This document shows positions 31,501 through 42,153 of a stretch of 64,000 bases of DNA, one piece after another. The notes below the pieces were generated by a model that had not been told where the DNA came from, ran no database searches, and worked only from the letters and a program-made list of their open reading frames with translations. Source of the DNA: Myxococcales bacterium (GTDB taxonomy: Bacteria; Myxococcota_A; Polyangia; Palsa-1104; JAEUJZ01); contig JAEUKA010000050.1 of assembly GCA_016794465.1 (NCBI GenBank), positions 42,166-106,165 on the forward strand, written 5' to 3'. Within the stretch, counting starts at the first letter, position 1. Each line of letters begins with the position of its first letter. A program made the translations under genes and the position numbers.

Positions 31501-32873
31501 GAGCGGCGGACTTTGCGGCGGGCGTGGGGCATCAGGTCATCACGACGACGAGCTCGAGGCGCGGTCAGCAGCAGCAGTCCAACAATCATCGCCATCGCGC
31601 TCACCAGCAATAGAAACAGCAGCGCCGAGGGTCGAAAGCGCCCAGGCTGAGAGCTGGCAGGCAGCGGCGGACTGCCCACAGGCGGACTCGTTGCAGCGGC
31701 CAGCGTCGGTGGCGCGGCCCGGTAGTCGTCGTCAGGGACCACCGGTTCGTGCAGCAGCACCCGCTCTAACACCTCGCCGTGTTGACTGATGGCAATCAGC
31801 GTCGCTGCGTCGCCATCGACCTGAACCCGCAGGTAGTGATGCTCGGCGCGAAACAGCCGCAGCGCCATGTCGTCCTCGAAGTTGCACGAGGTACTGCGGG
31901 TATACAGCGGCGCCCCGCCACCGCCCGACACAAAGTAACGCAGCCCGCCGCGCTCGAGGTGCTGGTAGGCATGCTCATGTCCGGCGAACACGGCGCGCAC
32001 GTTGTAGCGACGCAGAATCGGCACGAGGCGCCGCTGCAGTCGATCGCTGCCACAGTACGCCCCGACGGAGTACGGCGGCTGATGCACGAATGCAAAGGTG
32101 TGGCGGATGCTCGGGTCGCGCTTGGCCTCGTCGAGGGTCCGATTCAGCCACAGCTCCTGGTCGTGATCGGTCGGGCTGTTGCCGTCGAGCGACACAAACA
32201 GCGAGTTGCCATAGCGAAACGAGTAATAGACCGGACGCCGCTTGCGCTCGCCAGGAATCACAAAATAGCGAAAAAACTGCGATGCCTCGGGGTCGCCGCG
32301 CAGCTCGTGATTGCCGAGCGCCGGATACATCGGCACCGAGCGAATCAGCGGACCCACCGCTGCAAAGTAGCGCCGCCACTGACTGGTATCGCTGCCTCGG
32401 CTGATCATGTCGCCGGTCTGGACCAGCAGGTCCGGCCGCTCGCGCAGCATCGCCCGCACCACCGCCTGATGATCGGCATCGCGATCGCGACAGTCGCCGT
32501 AGACCAAGAACAGAAACGGCAGCCCTGGCGCCATGGTCGTAAACTCGGCGGGCTCGCTCACCGACTCGACGCCGGTCAGATCGCCTTGCCTGCGCACCGA
32601 TACCGAATAGCGATAGCGCGCCCCTGTCGCCAGTCCCGATAGTCGTACCTTGTGGGTCTGGGTCGGACCTGACACCACAGCGCCCTTGCCGCTCGGGCCG
32701 TCGTAGTGAACCAGCGCCACGCTCGGGGCTTCGGTCACAAACGCCACCACCACCGAGTCCGCCCGCACATCCTGCAGATACGGCGCAATTGCAAAGCGCG
32801 ACGACGGAGCCACATCCACCGCCGGAGCAGCAGCCACGGCCAGCGCGAAGGCAGCATGCAGCGGACTGGGCAT
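31497..32873 (-). CDS. Purple-acid-phosphatase-like metallophosphoesterase with C-terminal membrane anchor
   Basis: 458 residues. A signal-like N-terminus is followed by a fibronectin-type domain (about 30-115) and the metallophosphoesterase core with Y-G-D-C-R-D, Q-T-G-D-M, G-N-H-E and G-H-E-H-A-Y. This is the purple acid phosphatase layout. After the catalytic domain a Pro/Ala linker leads to a C-terminal TM helix with a basic tail (RARRRDD). The enzyme is likely anchored with the active site outside the cytoplasm. The substrate is unknown. Confidence 0.85.
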   Translation of the reverse strand: MPSPLHAAFALAVAAAPAVDVAPSSRFAIAPYLQDVRADSVVVAFVTEAPSVALVHYDGPSGKGAVVSGPTQTHKVRLSGLATGARYRYSVSVRRQGDLTGVESVSEPAEFTTMAPGLPFLFLVYGDCRDRDADHQAVVRAMLRERPDLLVQTGDMISRGSDTSQWRRYFAAVGPLIRSVPMYPALGNHELRGDPEASQFFRYFVIPGERKRRPVYYSFRYGNSLFVSLDGNSPTDHDQELWLNRTLDEAKRDPSIRHTFAFVHQPPYSVGAYCGSDRLQRRLVPILRRYNVRAVFAGHEHAYQHLERGGLRYFVSGGGGAPLYTRSTSCNFEDDMALRLFRAEHHYLRVQVDGDAATLIAISQHGEVLERVLLHEPVVPDDDYRAAPPTLAAATSPPVGSPPLPASSQPGRFRPSALLFLLLVSAMAMIVGLLLLTAPRARRRDDLMPHARRKVRRS

Positions 32874-32882
32874 CGCGGCGAC

Positions 32883-34661
32883 CTATCTCGGAACCGCTCC
32901 CACAGGGCCCGAGCGCTTGGGGTTGTCGAGCTCCGCGAGTCGCGCCGCCAGCTGATCGCGCTGTTGCAGCAGCGGTCCTGCCGTCGGCATCTCGATGATC
33001 AGGCGGACAAACAGGATCTGCGCCCGTGCCCGCTCGCGCCGAATGTCACCGATTCGCCGCCGCAGTGACTCGGGAGAGGTTGGTGGTAGTCGTCGCCAGC
33101 GCGTCTCTGCCTCGAAGAAATCGCGCTCTTTGTGCTCTAGCTCACCGAGCAGCCGCTTGCGATCATCGTCGGAGAGCGTCTCATCGACCTGGAGCCGCTC
33201 GGACATCTGCAGGATTTGCTTCCGCAGCGCGTTGTGCTGTCCCGACGCTGCTGCTTTTTCCGCCAGCATCTTTTCCAGCTGAAACAGCTTCTCGGCCAGC
33301 TCGACTTCTTGCTTGTAACACTCTGCCACTTTGACGCCGAGGTTCTTGAGTGCCGTCGGCCACGACCCGGTGCAGATGCGATCAGCCAGCTCGACGGCGT
33401 GCGCAAACAGCTCCCGGACCGAGCGATCGTGCAGCTCCGCCGCCGCCAGCAGCGCGCTTTCCTGCTGGGTTTCACTGAGCAGCTGAGGCAGAAGCTGCGT
33501 CGGCCAGTTTTGTCGTCCCAACACTTGGGTTGGTCGATCGGGCCGCTCGACGACGGTGGTCTTGCGCTCGACCGGCGCCACGATCTGGGTCGCACGCTCG
33601 ACGAGCGGAAGTCGCTGTGTCGCCTGCTCGTGCAGAGAGCCGCTGACCGTCGGTGCAAGCTTCTCGTATAGCTCACTTAGGATCTGCTCCAGCTCACGCG
33701 CTGTCTCAGCTGCCGTCGGTCGCAGCTGCGGCTCTTTGACCAGCAGTCGCGCCACCAGATCGTCGAGCGCCTGCGGAATCATCGGATCGGCGTAGCGTGC
33801 CAGCAGCCGAGGCGGCGTCACCGTCATGTGCTGATGCAGCACCAGTTCCAGTCGTCCCGAAAACGGGGGACGTCCGACGATCGCATCGTGAAACAGAATC
33901 CCGAGCGCATACAGATCCCCCGCCGGAGTCACCTGTCCGTCGCCAATCAGCAGCTCCGGGGCAATGAACTCGGCCGTACCCGAGATCTGACCGTGCCCAG
34001 TCACCGGCGGCTCACCGACCATCCGCGCGACGCCAAAGTCCAGCACCTTGACCCAGTCCGCCCGCCCATCTCTCTCGGTAAGCAGGATGTTTTCGGGCTT
34101 GATGTCGCGGTGGATGACCCCTCGGTTGTGGGCGTGCTCGATGGCGTGACAGACCTGGACCAAAATCGCCAAGGCTCGCTCGACGGGGAGGTTGCCGGAC
34201 GGGCTGTCGTGGATCGCCTGGTGCAGCGTCTTGCCGCTGACAAACTCCATCACCAGATAGGGCAGGCCGGTGGTGTCGTCGTGGCCGAAGTCGTACAGGT
34301 AGACGATGTTGGGATGGTCGACGGAGCTACAGGTCTTGGCCTCGCGGAAAAAGCGCAGCAGTGATCGCTCGTCCCACAGCAGCTCGCGCTTGAGCAGCTT
34401 GACGGCCATCTCGCGATCGAGCGCCTTGTGGACCGCGCGATAGACCAGCCCCGTCGCTCCCGAGCCAATGTATTCGGTCAGGACAAACCGCCGCGCTACC
34501 GTCCGCCCGAGCAGCTGATCTCGTCCCGGGGTAAGCTTGGGCTCCTCGCTGAGGCTGTCGCCCGGATCACCGAGCTGACAGCCGTCCGAGCGACAGAACA
34601 GCACCTTGACCGGATACGTCCTGCCACACTCGGGACACTTGCGAACACGCTCTGCAGGCAT
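32883..34661 (-). CDS. Eukaryote-like Ser/Thr protein kinase with N-terminal zinc ribbon
   Basis: 592 residues. Cys9, Cys12, Cys23 and Cys28 form an N-terminal zinc ribbon. The Hanks-type kinase domain (about 55-325) has the Gly loop G-S-G-A-T-G, the lysine A-V-K-L-L, H-R-D-I-K-P-E-N and D-F-G. The C-terminal 250 residues are helical with long charged coiled-coil stretches (from about 430). All catalytic residues are present, so it should be active. No transmembrane segment is obvious; it may be cytoplasmic. Confidence 0.9.
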   Translation of the reverse strand: MPAERVRKCPECGRTYPVKVLFCRSDGCQLGDPGDSLSEEPKLTPGRDQLLGRTVARRFVLTEYIGSGATGLVYRAVHKALDREMAVKLLKRELLWDERSLLRFFREAKTCSSVDHPNIVYLYDFGHDDTTGLPYLVMEFVSGKTLHQAIHDSPSGNLPVERALAILVQVCHAIEHAHNRGVIHRDIKPENILLTERDGRADWVKVLDFGVARMVGEPPVTGHGQISGTAEFIAPELLIGDGQVTPAGDLYALGILFHDAIVGRPPFSGRLELVLHQHMTVTPPRLLARYADPMIPQALDDLVARLLVKEPQLRPTAAETARELEQILSELYEKLAPTVSGSLHEQATQRLPLVERATQIVAPVERKTTVVERPDRPTQVLGRQNWPTQLLPQLLSETQQESALLAAAELHDRSVRELFAHAVELADRICTGSWPTALKNLGVKVAECYKQEVELAEKLFQLEKMLAEKAAASGQHNALRKQILQMSERLQVDETLSDDDRKRLLGELEHKERDFFEAETRWRRLPPTSPESLRRRIGDIRRERARAQILFVRLIIEMPTAGPLLQQRDQLAARLAELDNPKRSGPVGAVPR

Positions 34662-34919
34662 CGTTTTTGGGGTTACGCGAGCTGGTCCGGGGGTACAGCG
34701 ATCCCCCGAAGGTCAGCGAGGCTAGCTTCTGATCTTGCCCCGAATCGCAGCAAAGTGGGCCCTCAAACCGGAGGTTTTGTAGCTTTTCCGCGAAACGCCT
34801 CACGAATTGGCCCACCGCTGGTCGTCCGTTTGCTTGGCCAAGCGGCCCGCACATCACTCGCAGGTACGTCGCTGATGAAAAAATAGAGCTCTTTTGCGGC
34901 GCAACTTATAGTCGCGGCC

Positions 34920-36263
34920 ATGCTCCACAACCTTCGCGTGTTTTGTTCCTGTGCTGGTTTCCTGGCGTCGCTGGGACTTTCCCTTGCGGTGCAAGCCGCG
35001 CTCCCTCCGCCTGGTGATCCCGTGATGGTGCAGCCGCTGCCGCCAGCCGCCGTGAGTGCTCCACCAGCCGTCGTGACTCCACCGACAGCCACGGCAAGCC
35101 CAGCGATGGATGCAGCTCCGGTGCCACCAGCCGCATCACCGCCCACACCGTCTGCCACACCGTCTGCCACACCGTCTGCCATTTCACCGATCGCCCCCGT
35201 CGATTCCCTGCCACCCGGAGCCGCCGCCACGCTCCCCGCCGGTCCGTCGCTGCTGCGGGGAAGCTCGGTTGGCATAGGTCCGTCTGGCCAAGCGACTCCG
35301 GCGCCACTGTGGCGTCTGACGCTAAGCAACCTGCTGGTGCTGCGGCTCAACCCGGTCGGCTTGGAGGATCAGGTTCGCTTCGGCTTTCAGCGTCGCCTGC
35401 CCGCCCTCGAGGGTCAGACTGGCCGGCTGTTCGCGGACCGCTTCGTGTTTTTTGGCATCGCGCCGCGCCTCAACCCCGCGTTTGTGAAGCTCGGGCCGTC
35501 GATCGAGATTCAGCCGCTGTCGATCCTCAACCTGCGCGTCGCTGCGGAGTACGTGGGCTTCTTCTCGACCTTTGGCTTTTTGCAGTCGTATCCCTCGGCG
35601 CAGGACGAGTATTCCGACCAGCGGATTGCGAACTGTGCCAGCGCTGATGCCACCGTTAGGCAGAGCTGTAGCTACCGCGATGCTGCCGGCGTAGAACAGC
35701 TCGGCAGCAACGAGCGGCGCAACTACCAGGCCAACGGCTTCCACCTCATGATCGAGCCGCTGGTGCAGCTGAAGCTGGGACAGTTCGCGCTGCGCAACAA
35801 GCTGGCCCTTGAGTACTGGTACATGAATGTCCGCGACGGTGATCGGGTGTTCTTCGATGTCACCCTCGATACGCTGGTGCCGGCGCGCGGCTGGGTGCTG
35901 GCCAACGACCTCGACCTTTTGTGGGTCAGCAAGTTTGGGCTGATTGCCGGCGTGCGCTACACGGCGGTGATGCCGTTCTACGGTGGCAAAGAGGTCCGTC
36001 CCGGCGAGTCAGCGGAGAACATTGCCAATGGCCTCCAGCGGCTCGGTCCAATGCTGTCGTACACGTTCTTCGATCGCGGCTTTACCCGCTTTAACAAGCC
36101 GACGCTGATGCTCGTCACTGGCTTTTATCTGTCGCACCGCTACCGGGCCGGCCAAGAGCCCGCCGCCATTCTGCCGGGCGTCTACGTCCACAACCGAGCG
36201 ATGCCGTACATCGTGGTGGGCTTCTCGTTCCAGTCGGATCTGCTCAAGTCCGCCCGCCGCTAA
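34920..36263 (+). CDS. Outer-membrane beta-barrel protein with Pro/Thr/Ser-rich N-terminus
   Basis: 447 residues. A signal peptide ends near VQAALPP. Residues about 25-120 are low-complexity Pro/Ala/Ser/Thr, including three T-P-S-A units encoded by a 12-bp repeat near 35148-35185. The remaining part has alternating hydrophobic beta strands ending in aromatic residues (FHLMIEPLVQLKLGQF, GWVLANDLDLLW, MPYIVVGFSFQS), as in outer-membrane barrels. No family recognised. It is followed on the same strand by the multi-TM protein at 36317. Confidence 0.65.
   Translation: MLHNLRVFCSCAGFLASLGLSLAVQAALPPPGDPVMVQPLPPAAVSAPPAVVTPPTATASPAMDAAPVPPAASPPTPSATPSATPSAISPIAPVDSLPPGAAATLPAGPSLLRGSSVGIGPSGQATPAPLWRLTLSNLLVLRLNPVGLEDQVRFGFQRRLPALEGQTGRLFADRFVFFGIAPRLNPAFVKLGPSIEIQPLSILNLRVAAEYVGFFSTFGFLQSYPSAQDEYSDQRIANCASADATVRQSCSYRDAAGVEQLGSNERRNYQANGFHLMIEPLVQLKLGQFALRNKLALEYWYMNVRDGDRVFFDVTLDTLVPARGWVLANDLDLLWVSKFGLIAGVRYTAVMPFYGGKEVRPGESAENIANGLQRLGPMLSYTFFDRGFTRFNKPTLMLVTGFYLSHRYRAGQEPAAILPGVYVHNRAMPYIVVGFSFQSDLLKSARR
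35148..35185. repeat. 12-bp tandem repeat inside the outer-membrane protein gene
   Basis: The unit ACACCGTCTGCC occurs three times in frame, coding T-P-S-A. Confidence 0.7.
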
Positions 36264-36316
36264 CGGGTTTGCGAGGCGCTCTTCAGCTGCCTCAGTTTGT
36301 GTTACACCAAGCGCCG

Positions 36317-37888
36317 ATGAAATGGCTTGAGCGGACCGTCTCTGCCCTGCTTGCCCTGAGCGTGCTGGCGATCATCTTCGGCAGTACCTTCCTGCCGATG
36401 AACGATGCGCCCAGTCACATCGCAAACGGAGTCATTGCCCACAAGCTGCTCGCCGGGGACTCCTTCTTTGCGGCGCACTATCGCTTTGATCTGATTCCGG
36501 TTCCCTATCTCGCGACGGTGCTGCTGATGGTGCTGGGTCTGCCGGTGCTGTCGCCGCTGTGGACCTGGAAGCTGATCATTGGACTGTATGCGATTTCACT
36601 GCCACTCGCGTGTCACTTTCTGTCCCGCTCCGTCGAGCCGCCGCGTCTGTCAGGGGATGACTCCACAGACTCGGTCGCGCCGCTCCTGCCGCTCTCTGTC
36701 CTGGCGATCTTTCACTGGGGTTACTGGATGGGAGAGTCGAACTACCTGCTCGGACAGCCGGTGGCACTCTGTGCGCTCGCACTCCTGATTCGTACGGAGC
36801 GACTCCTTTCGGGCTCCTTTTTCGGATTCCTACTGCTCTCTGTAGTGGCCTACCTTTGTCATATTTATGCGCTGACGATGCTTCTTATTGGCGCGACCTC
36901 GTGGGCCTTTGTGGCGCTGCTGGCACACCGCTTTTCGGCACTCTCTTCCCACAAGCTGCGCAGACATCACGGAATCGGACTGGCCTTTGTCTACGCGCTG
37001 TTTGCCGTCGCTGCGTACTTCGTTCTGTTTCAGCACGGCTCCGATGCCAACCGAGGTTCGCTCGGCTTCGATCTGTCTCCCAAGCGCCTCTTGCATATGC
37101 TGATTGATCCGTTTGACTCGCCGGAGCCAGCGCCGCGCATCACGATCGGACTCCTGTATGCCTCTGTGCTGGCGACGTGGCTGTGGGCGCATCGCGATCG
37201 ACTGCGACTGATCACCGAGCTTGTGCAGCCGGCGCTGCTGATTCCGGGGCTGACGTTGATCCTCGCGGCTTACTTGGGACCGGTGAGCATCCTGGCTGCC
37301 GACGGAACGCAGAAGGAAGGTGAGATCGCGATTCGCTTTGTGCTCGGGGGCTTTCTGCTGACGATGCTGTCGCTGCGAATGCCCAAGCTGATCGCACTGC
37401 GGAGTCCGCGTGCGCTCCTTGTGGGGATGCTGCTGCTGTTTGCGGGAGTGCAGCTATCCGGCGCGCTGCGGCTTCATCGGTCCGTGGACGCCAAGCTACA
37501 GCGCATCGAGCAGACGCTGCTGGCCAAGGTTCCCGCTCACAGTCGGGTGCTGCCGCTGCTCGATCTGCCCGAGGCCCAGTGGCGCGACTACCTGATTCAC
37601 CGCCTCGGCAACTATGTCGTCCTGCGAGATTCCTACAGTCCGCACATCTTTGCGGTGCGCGGTCAGCATCCGCTGCGACACCTTCCGTGGGGCGATCAGC
37701 GAGAGGTCGCCAACCTCCACGTCACCGACGAAGAGTGGCGCTACTACGACTACGTGCTGCTCTATCAGCGCTCACGCAAGCTGGATGCCAGCCTCGCGTC
37801 CCACCTGACTCCGCTTGGCTCGCAAGACGACTTCCACCTGCTGCAAGTCCGTCGGCCTACAGCGACGACGACTCCCGCTGTTCAGTAA
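36317..37888 (+). CDS. Multi-pass membrane protein (possible glycosyltransferase-like), unknown function
   Basis: 523 residues with about twelve hydrophobic helices and a soluble C-terminal domain of about 130 residues. An acidic M-N-D-A-P-S-H-I-A-N just after TM1 lies where GT-C glycosyltransferases have an Asp in the first loop, so such a role is possible. The ATG at 36317 is preferred to a TTG at 36269. Its 3' end overlaps convergent accA by 32 bases. Confidence 0.6.
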   Translation: MKWLERTVSALLALSVLAIIFGSTFLPMNDAPSHIANGVIAHKLLAGDSFFAAHYRFDLIPVPYLATVLLMVLGLPVLSPLWTWKLIIGLYAISLPLACHFLSRSVEPPRLSGDDSTDSVAPLLPLSVLAIFHWGYWMGESNYLLGQPVALCALALLIRTERLLSGSFFGFLLLSVVAYLCHIYALTMLLIGATSWAFVALLAHRFSALSSHKLRRHHGIGLAFVYALFAVAAYFVLFQHGSDANRGSLGFDLSPKRLLHMLIDPFDSPEPAPRITIGLLYASVLATWLWAHRDRLRLITELVQPALLIPGLTLILAAYLGPVSILAADGTQKEGEIAIRFVLGGFLLTMLSLRMPKLIALRSPRALLVGMLLLFAGVQLSGALRLHRSVDAKLQRIEQTLLAKVPAHSRVLPLLDLPEAQWRDYLIHRLGNYVVLRDSYSPHIFAVRGQHPLRHLPWGDQREVANLHVTDEEWRYYDYVLLYQRSRKLDASLASHLTPLGSQDDFHLLQVRRPTATTTPAVQ

Positions 37889-38843
37889 ACGACCCAATCG
37901 CGCGATATTTGGCGTAGCGTCCGTCGAGGAGGGCTTGTGGAGACAGAGCCGATAGCTCGCGGAGGTGACGGGCGACGGCTTCTCCGGCGAGTCGGGCTGC
38001 TTCGTCGGCGTCGTGGTGCGCTCCGCCCGGTGGCTCGGGAATGATCTCGTCGACGATACCGAGCTGTCGCAGATCATCGGCCGTCATCTTGAGCTGCGTC
38101 GCCGCCACCTCGACCTGCGCCTGGTCTTTCCACAGGATCGACGCGCAGCCCTCGGGCGTAATCACCGAATAGACCGAGTACTCCAGCATCAGCAGCCGAT
38201 CGCACACCCCGAGCGCCAGCGCCCCGCCCGAGCCGCCTTCACCGATCACCACCGCGACAATCGGCACCGCCAGCCCCGCCATCACCTCGAGGTTCTTGGC
38301 AATCGCCTCGGCCTGCCCGCGCTCCTCGGCATCGATACCCGGATAGGCGCCGGGCGTGTCGATAAGCGCCACGATCGGCAGCTTCATCCGCGCCGCCAGC
38401 TCCATCAGCCGTCGCCCTTTGCGATACCCCTCGGGACGAGGCATGCCGAAGTTGCGCCGCATCGCCTCTTTGGTGCCGCGCCCTTTTTGATGGCCAATCA
38501 GCAGCACTGGCCGCCCGTCCGCAACCTTCAGCCGCCCGAGCCCACCGACCACCGCTTCATCGTCGGAAAACGCCCGATCGCCATGCAGCTCGAAGAACTC
38601 GTCGGCCAGTCGTGAAATGTAGTCGAGTGTGTATGGTCGCAGCGGATGACGCGACAGCTGCACCTTCTGCCACGCCGACAGGTTGGAGTAAATCTCGGCC
38701 CGCAGCCGGCCCGCCCGCCGCTCCAGGATCTTGATCTCAGCGGCGAGCAGCTCTCCACCAGCGAGCTGTTTGAGCTCACCGATCTTGTTTTCCAGCTCCA
38801 CCAGGGGACGTTCAAACTCAAGGGACTGACGTGGATCGAGCAT
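37857..38843 (-). CDS. accA: Acetyl-CoA carboxylase carboxyltransferase subunit alpha AccA
   Basis: 328 residues. The N-terminal helix ([17 protein letters not shown]), [34 protein letters not shown] and the carboxyltransferase core ([26 protein letters not shown]) are all typical. It joins with AccD to transfer carboxyl from biotin to acetyl-CoA, the first committed step in fatty acid synthesis. The gene is divergent from threonine aldolase. There is no accD in the window. Confidence 0.95.
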   Translation of the reverse strand: MLDPRQSLEFERPLVELENKIGELKQLAGGELLAAEIKILERRAGRLRAEIYSNLSAWQKVQLSRHPLRPYTLDYISRLADEFFELHGDRAFSDDEAVVGGLGRLKVADGRPVLLIGHQKGRGTKEAMRRNFGMPRPEGYRKGRRLMELAARMKLPIVALIDTPGAYPGIDAEERGQAEAIAKNLEVMAGLAVPIVAVVIGEGGSGGALALGVCDRLLMLEYSVYSVITPEGCASILWKDQAQVEVAATQLKMTADDLRQLGIVDEIIPEPPGGAHHDADEAARLAGEAVARHLRELSALSPQALLDGRYAKYRAIGSFTEQRESSSL

Positions 38844-38888
38844 GAGAAGCCTTTACGAAGTGGCGATATTTTTGGGTATGCTCGCGCC

Positions 38889-39935
38889 ATGATGCAAGCC
38901 GTCATCGATCTTCGCTCGGATACGGTGACCCGTCCGACGGCGGGAATGCGCGCCGCGATTGCCTCGGCTGAGGTCGGCGATGACATGTTTGGGGAAGATC
39001 CGACCGTGCGGCGGCTGCAAGACGTGGTCGCAACCCGGCTCGGCAAGGCGGCGGCGCTGTTTGTTCCTTCGGGGACGATGGCGAATCAGCTGGCGCTGCG
39101 CTGTCACACCCAGCCCGGCGACGATGTGCTGTGCTCGGACGGTGCCCACATCAAGTGGTACGAAGCGGGGGCGGCGGCGGCGCTGGCGGGGCTACAGCTC
39201 GTCACCGTCGGGCAGGGCGGATTTTTCACGGCCTCCGAGCTGTACGAGACGTATCAGCCCGAGCGGACCGATCAGGCCTCGCCGCCCAACCGGCTGCTGT
39301 GCTTCGAGAACACCCACAACCGAGGCGGCGGCAGCATCTGGCCGATGCAGCAGCTTCAGGAAGTGGCGGCGGCGGGGCGGCTGCTCGGGATGAAGCTGCA
39401 CCTCGACGGAGCGCGGCTGTGGAATGCAGCGGTGGCGCTCGGGCTGCCTGATGCCGAGCTGGCGGCTCCGTTTGACACCGTCTCGGTCTGCCTGTCGAAA
39501 GGGCTGGGGGCGCCGGTGGGCTCGCTGCTCTGTGGGCCGGTCGATGTCATCCATCGCGCCCGTCGCTATCGGCGCATGTACGGCGGGGCGATGCGGCAAG
39601 CCGGCATCTTGGCGGCGGCGGGACTGTATGCGCTCTCCCATCACTACCTGCGGCTCGCCGAGGACCACCACCACGCCCGTCGCATCGCCGAGGTGCTGTC
39701 CGACCTGCGCCACGTGGCCGTGATTCAGCCTCAGTCCAACATCTTGCTGTTTGATCTGTCCCCGCCACTGCCCGACGCAGCCGAGGTGACCGCGCGGCTC
39801 AAAGCGCTGGATGTGCTGGTGGCTCCGTTTGGTCCCCGGCGGGTGCGGCTCGTGACCCACCTTGATGTCGATCGCGCGGCCTGTGAAGAGGCTGCGCAGC
39901 GCATCCGGCAGGTGCTATGCGACGCAGCGCTCTAA
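38889..39935 (+). CDS. ltaE: Low-specificity L-threonine aldolase
   Basis: 348 residues from the ATG at 38889 (or 38892). The N-terminal [23 protein letters not shown] and the pyridoxal-phosphate lysine in S-V-C-L-S-K-G-L-G are characteristic. It splits threonine or allo-threonine to glycine and acetaldehyde. The 3' end overlaps the following lipoprotein gene by 19 bases, suggesting coupling. Confidence 0.93.
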   Translation: MMQAVIDLRSDTVTRPTAGMRAAIASAEVGDDMFGEDPTVRRLQDVVATRLGKAAALFVPSGTMANQLALRCHTQPGDDVLCSDGAHIKWYEAGAAAALAGLQLVTVGQGGFFTASELYETYQPERTDQASPPNRLLCFENTHNRGGGSIWPMQQLQEVAAAGRLLGMKLHLDGARLWNAAVALGLPDAELAAPFDTVSVCLSKGLGAPVGSLLCGPVDVIHRARRYRRMYGGAMRQAGILAAAGLYALSHHYLRLAEDHHHARRIAEVLSDLRHVAVIQPQSNILLFDLSPPLPDAAEVTARLKALDVLVAPFGPRRVRLVTHLDVDRAACEEAAQRIRQVLCDAAL

Positions 39936-40999
39936 GAGTCTGCGGCTGGATCGGCGCGCTGGCATCGCTGGTTGGCTGTCACAAGCCGCCGCCGCTGCCG
40001 CCACCGATGGCGCAAGCGCAGCTGGCCGAGCGACGACCTGACCGCAGCGAGGCGATTCGCGAGTACCAGCGCATCATCGAGCTGTGCGGAAGCGGCCAGG
40101 CCCCGGCGTCGCTGCGTCAGAAGGATGACTGTGGACTGGCGGCGTTTCGGCTGGCGCAGCAGCTCGAGCAGCTGGAGCAGTTTGCCGAGGCCGCCGACGC
40201 GTACCAGCAGGTCGAGAAGCTGAGCCACGATCCGACCAAGGTTGCGCGCTCGCTGCTGCGTGCCGCCGAGATCTACGCCGACCGCTTAAGCCAGCCCGGC
40301 CCCGCCGTCGAGCTGTGCCAGCGCATCCTCAGCAGTCATCCCGCCGAGGTCGCCGCCGAAGATGCGCTGCGGGCGATGGTCCGCTGGCGTCGCGCCGATC
40401 CGACGCTGCTCCCGGAGCTGGATGCCCTGGCCAAAAAGCAGTCGCAGCACATCCCGCTGGCCAGCTTTGCGTGGCTGCTGTCGGCGCAGCTGGCGGAAGA
40501 GCAGGGCACAGTGCCCGACGCGGTGCGACGCTACGACGAGCTGGCGCGGCGCTATCCGAAGGGGCCACTCCTCGACGATGCGCTGATTGCGGCGGCCAAG
40601 CTTTTGCGCGGACAGAAGCGCTACGGCGAGGCAGCGGAGCGGCTGGAGCGACTGCAGCGGACCTACACCTCGGCGCTGATCGTCGGGCACTACAACCTGT
40701 ACTTGCTGTCGGAGGGCGCGCTCTTGCTCGGGCAGATTTACCTCGAAGACCTGCGCCAGCCCGCCCGCGCGATTCCGGCCCTTGTCGGCTTCCTCAAGCG
40801 CCAGCCGACCAGCCGCCTCGCCGACGATGCGCTGCTGCTACTCGCCGAAGCCTGCCGCCGCCGCCACAGCCCGCCCACCGTCGCCGACCGCACCGAGTCC
40901 TGCCGCTACCTCGCCCGACTCTACAAACAATACCCCGACACCAACCAGCGCCGAAAAGCCGACGACCTCTCCCAAGCCTTGGCCTGCCCGGCGCCGTGA
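39917..40999 (+). CDS. TPR-like lipoprotein
   Basis: 360 residues. A lipobox L-V-G-C at residues 18-21 ends the signal peptide. The rest is made of helical TPR/Sel1-like repeats ([52 protein letters not shown]). This is the outer-membrane-assembly/BamD-like or scaffold style, but not a clear BamD. It overlaps threonine aldolase and is followed after 12 bases by the AAA ATPase. Confidence 0.7.
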   Translation: MRRSALRVCGWIGALASLVGCHKPPPLPPPMAQAQLAERRPDRSEAIREYQRIIELCGSGQAPASLRQKDDCGLAAFRLAQQLEQLEQFAEAADAYQQVEKLSHDPTKVARSLLRAAEIYADRLSQPGPAVELCQRILSSHPAEVAAEDALRAMVRWRRADPTLLPELDALAKKQSQHIPLASFAWLLSAQLAEEQGTVPDAVRRYDELARRYPKGPLLDDALIAAAKLLRGQKRYGEAAERLERLQRTYTSALIVGHYNLYLLSEGALLLGQIYLEDLRQPARAIPALVGFLKRQPTSRLADDALLLLAEACRRRHSPPTVADRTESCRYLARLYKQYPDTNQRRKADDLSQALACPAP

Positions 41000-41011
41000 A
41001 AGCTCCCGTCC

Positions 41012-42151
41012 ATGATCCGCGAGATCCAGATCAAGAACTTCAAGTCCATCGATGACCTGACGTTAGAGCTAGGCCGAGTCAACGTCCTCATCGGCGCCAA
41101 CGGCTGCGGCAAAACCAACATCCTAGAAGCCATCTGCCTCGGCGGGGCAGCGGTAGCAGACAAGCTTGATAACGAATACCTGGCACCACGAGGGATTCGT
41201 TATGCAACGCCGCGAGAGATGCGATCTGGTTTTCAACTAGAAACCTTGAACAAACCAGTCGAACTAAAGTTTATTAATTCAAATTCAAATATCTTTGAAC
41301 CGATTTTAACTCACTCAAACGAAACACGCCAAAATTGGACTGTCAGTTTAAAATACACCCAGGACGATCAGATTAGATTCACACCAGCAAAAATTAAGTT
41401 AGCATTGCAATCAATATCGAATATAGATCATTCCGAAATCGCCGCTGAACGAATTCTTACTTCTATAGTATTTCTTAGAGCAGCTGTGGAATTCTTTCAA
41501 TTATCAAATTTTTTGATCTATTCGCCCGACCACACATCGATTCGTCGTTTGGAAGATGAGGAGCGAACGCTTCCACTGGGAATCGACGGCTGTGGGCTCT
41601 TCCGTCTCTTGCAAGAACTTTCGCTAGAAAAGATTGAGGAGGTAAAGACGCATCTGCGGATGATTGACTGGTTTGATGACTTTGAGATGCCGGACAACCT
41701 GATTCCTGGGGAGCGGCGGTTGCGCATCAAAGATCAGTATATCGCCGAGGGCTTGCAGTTTTTTGAGCAGCGGGTGGCCAATGAAGGATTCCTGTTCCTG
41801 CTGTTTTATCTGTGTCTCTTCATCAGTGAGCACACGCCGAAGTTTTTTGCGATTGATAACCTTGACAACGGCTTCAACCCAAAGCTGTGTACGTATACGG
41901 CAAAGACGCTGTGCGAGCTGGCGAAGACGCATGACAAGCAGGCGATCATCACCACCCACAACCCATCGGTCCTCGACGGGCTGGATCTGAAGGACGATGA
42001 AAATCGGCTGTTTGTGGTCTATCGCAACATTGAAGGACGAACGCGGATTCGCCGCATCTTGCCCAAAGATCAGCCGCAAGACGAGCCACCCCTGCGCTTA
42101 TCGGAAGCATTCCTGCGCGGCTACCTGGGCGGACTGCCGAGGAATTTTTGA
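41012..42151 (+). CDS. AAA ATPase (AAA_21/OLD-like), probable defence-system component
   Basis: 379 residues. Walker A G-A-N-G-C-G-K-T is at 28-35 after the typical start I-Q-I-K-N-F-K-S-I. A Walker-B-like F-F-A-I-D-N-L-D-N-G has Asn where the catalytic Glu normally lies; this is common to a subgroup of these ATPases, as far as I recall. I-T-T-H-N-P is the switch His. The section coding the insert between the Walkers (about 41240-41540) is notably AT-rich compared with its surroundings. The gene sits 12 bases after an unrelated TPR gene but has a foreign composition, and the TOPRIM-like gene starts two bases after its stop. The pair resembles PARIS/OLD-type anti-phage modules. Confidence 0.7.
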   Translation: MIREIQIKNFKSIDDLTLELGRVNVLIGANGCGKTNILEAICLGGAAVADKLDNEYLAPRGIRYATPREMRSGFQLETLNKPVELKFINSNSNIFEPILTHSNETRQNWTVSLKYTQDDQIRFTPAKIKLALQSISNIDHSEIAAERILTSIVFLRAAVEFFQLSNFLIYSPDHTSIRRLEDEERTLPLGIDGCGLFRLLQELSLEKIEEVKTHLRMIDWFDDFEMPDNLIPGERRLRIKDQYIAEGLQFFEQRVANEGFLFLLFYLCLFISEHTPKFFAIDNLDNGFNPKLCTYTAKTLCELAKTHDKQAIITTHNPSVLDGLDLKDDENRLFVVYRNIEGRTRIRRILPKDQPQDEPPLRLSEAFLRGYLGGLPRNF

Positions 42152-42153
42152 TC

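Noticed and set aside
34832..34843. Perfect 12-bp palindrome GCTTGGCCAAGC
   Set aside because: Isolated, GC-rich and not placed near a start codon or clear promoter.
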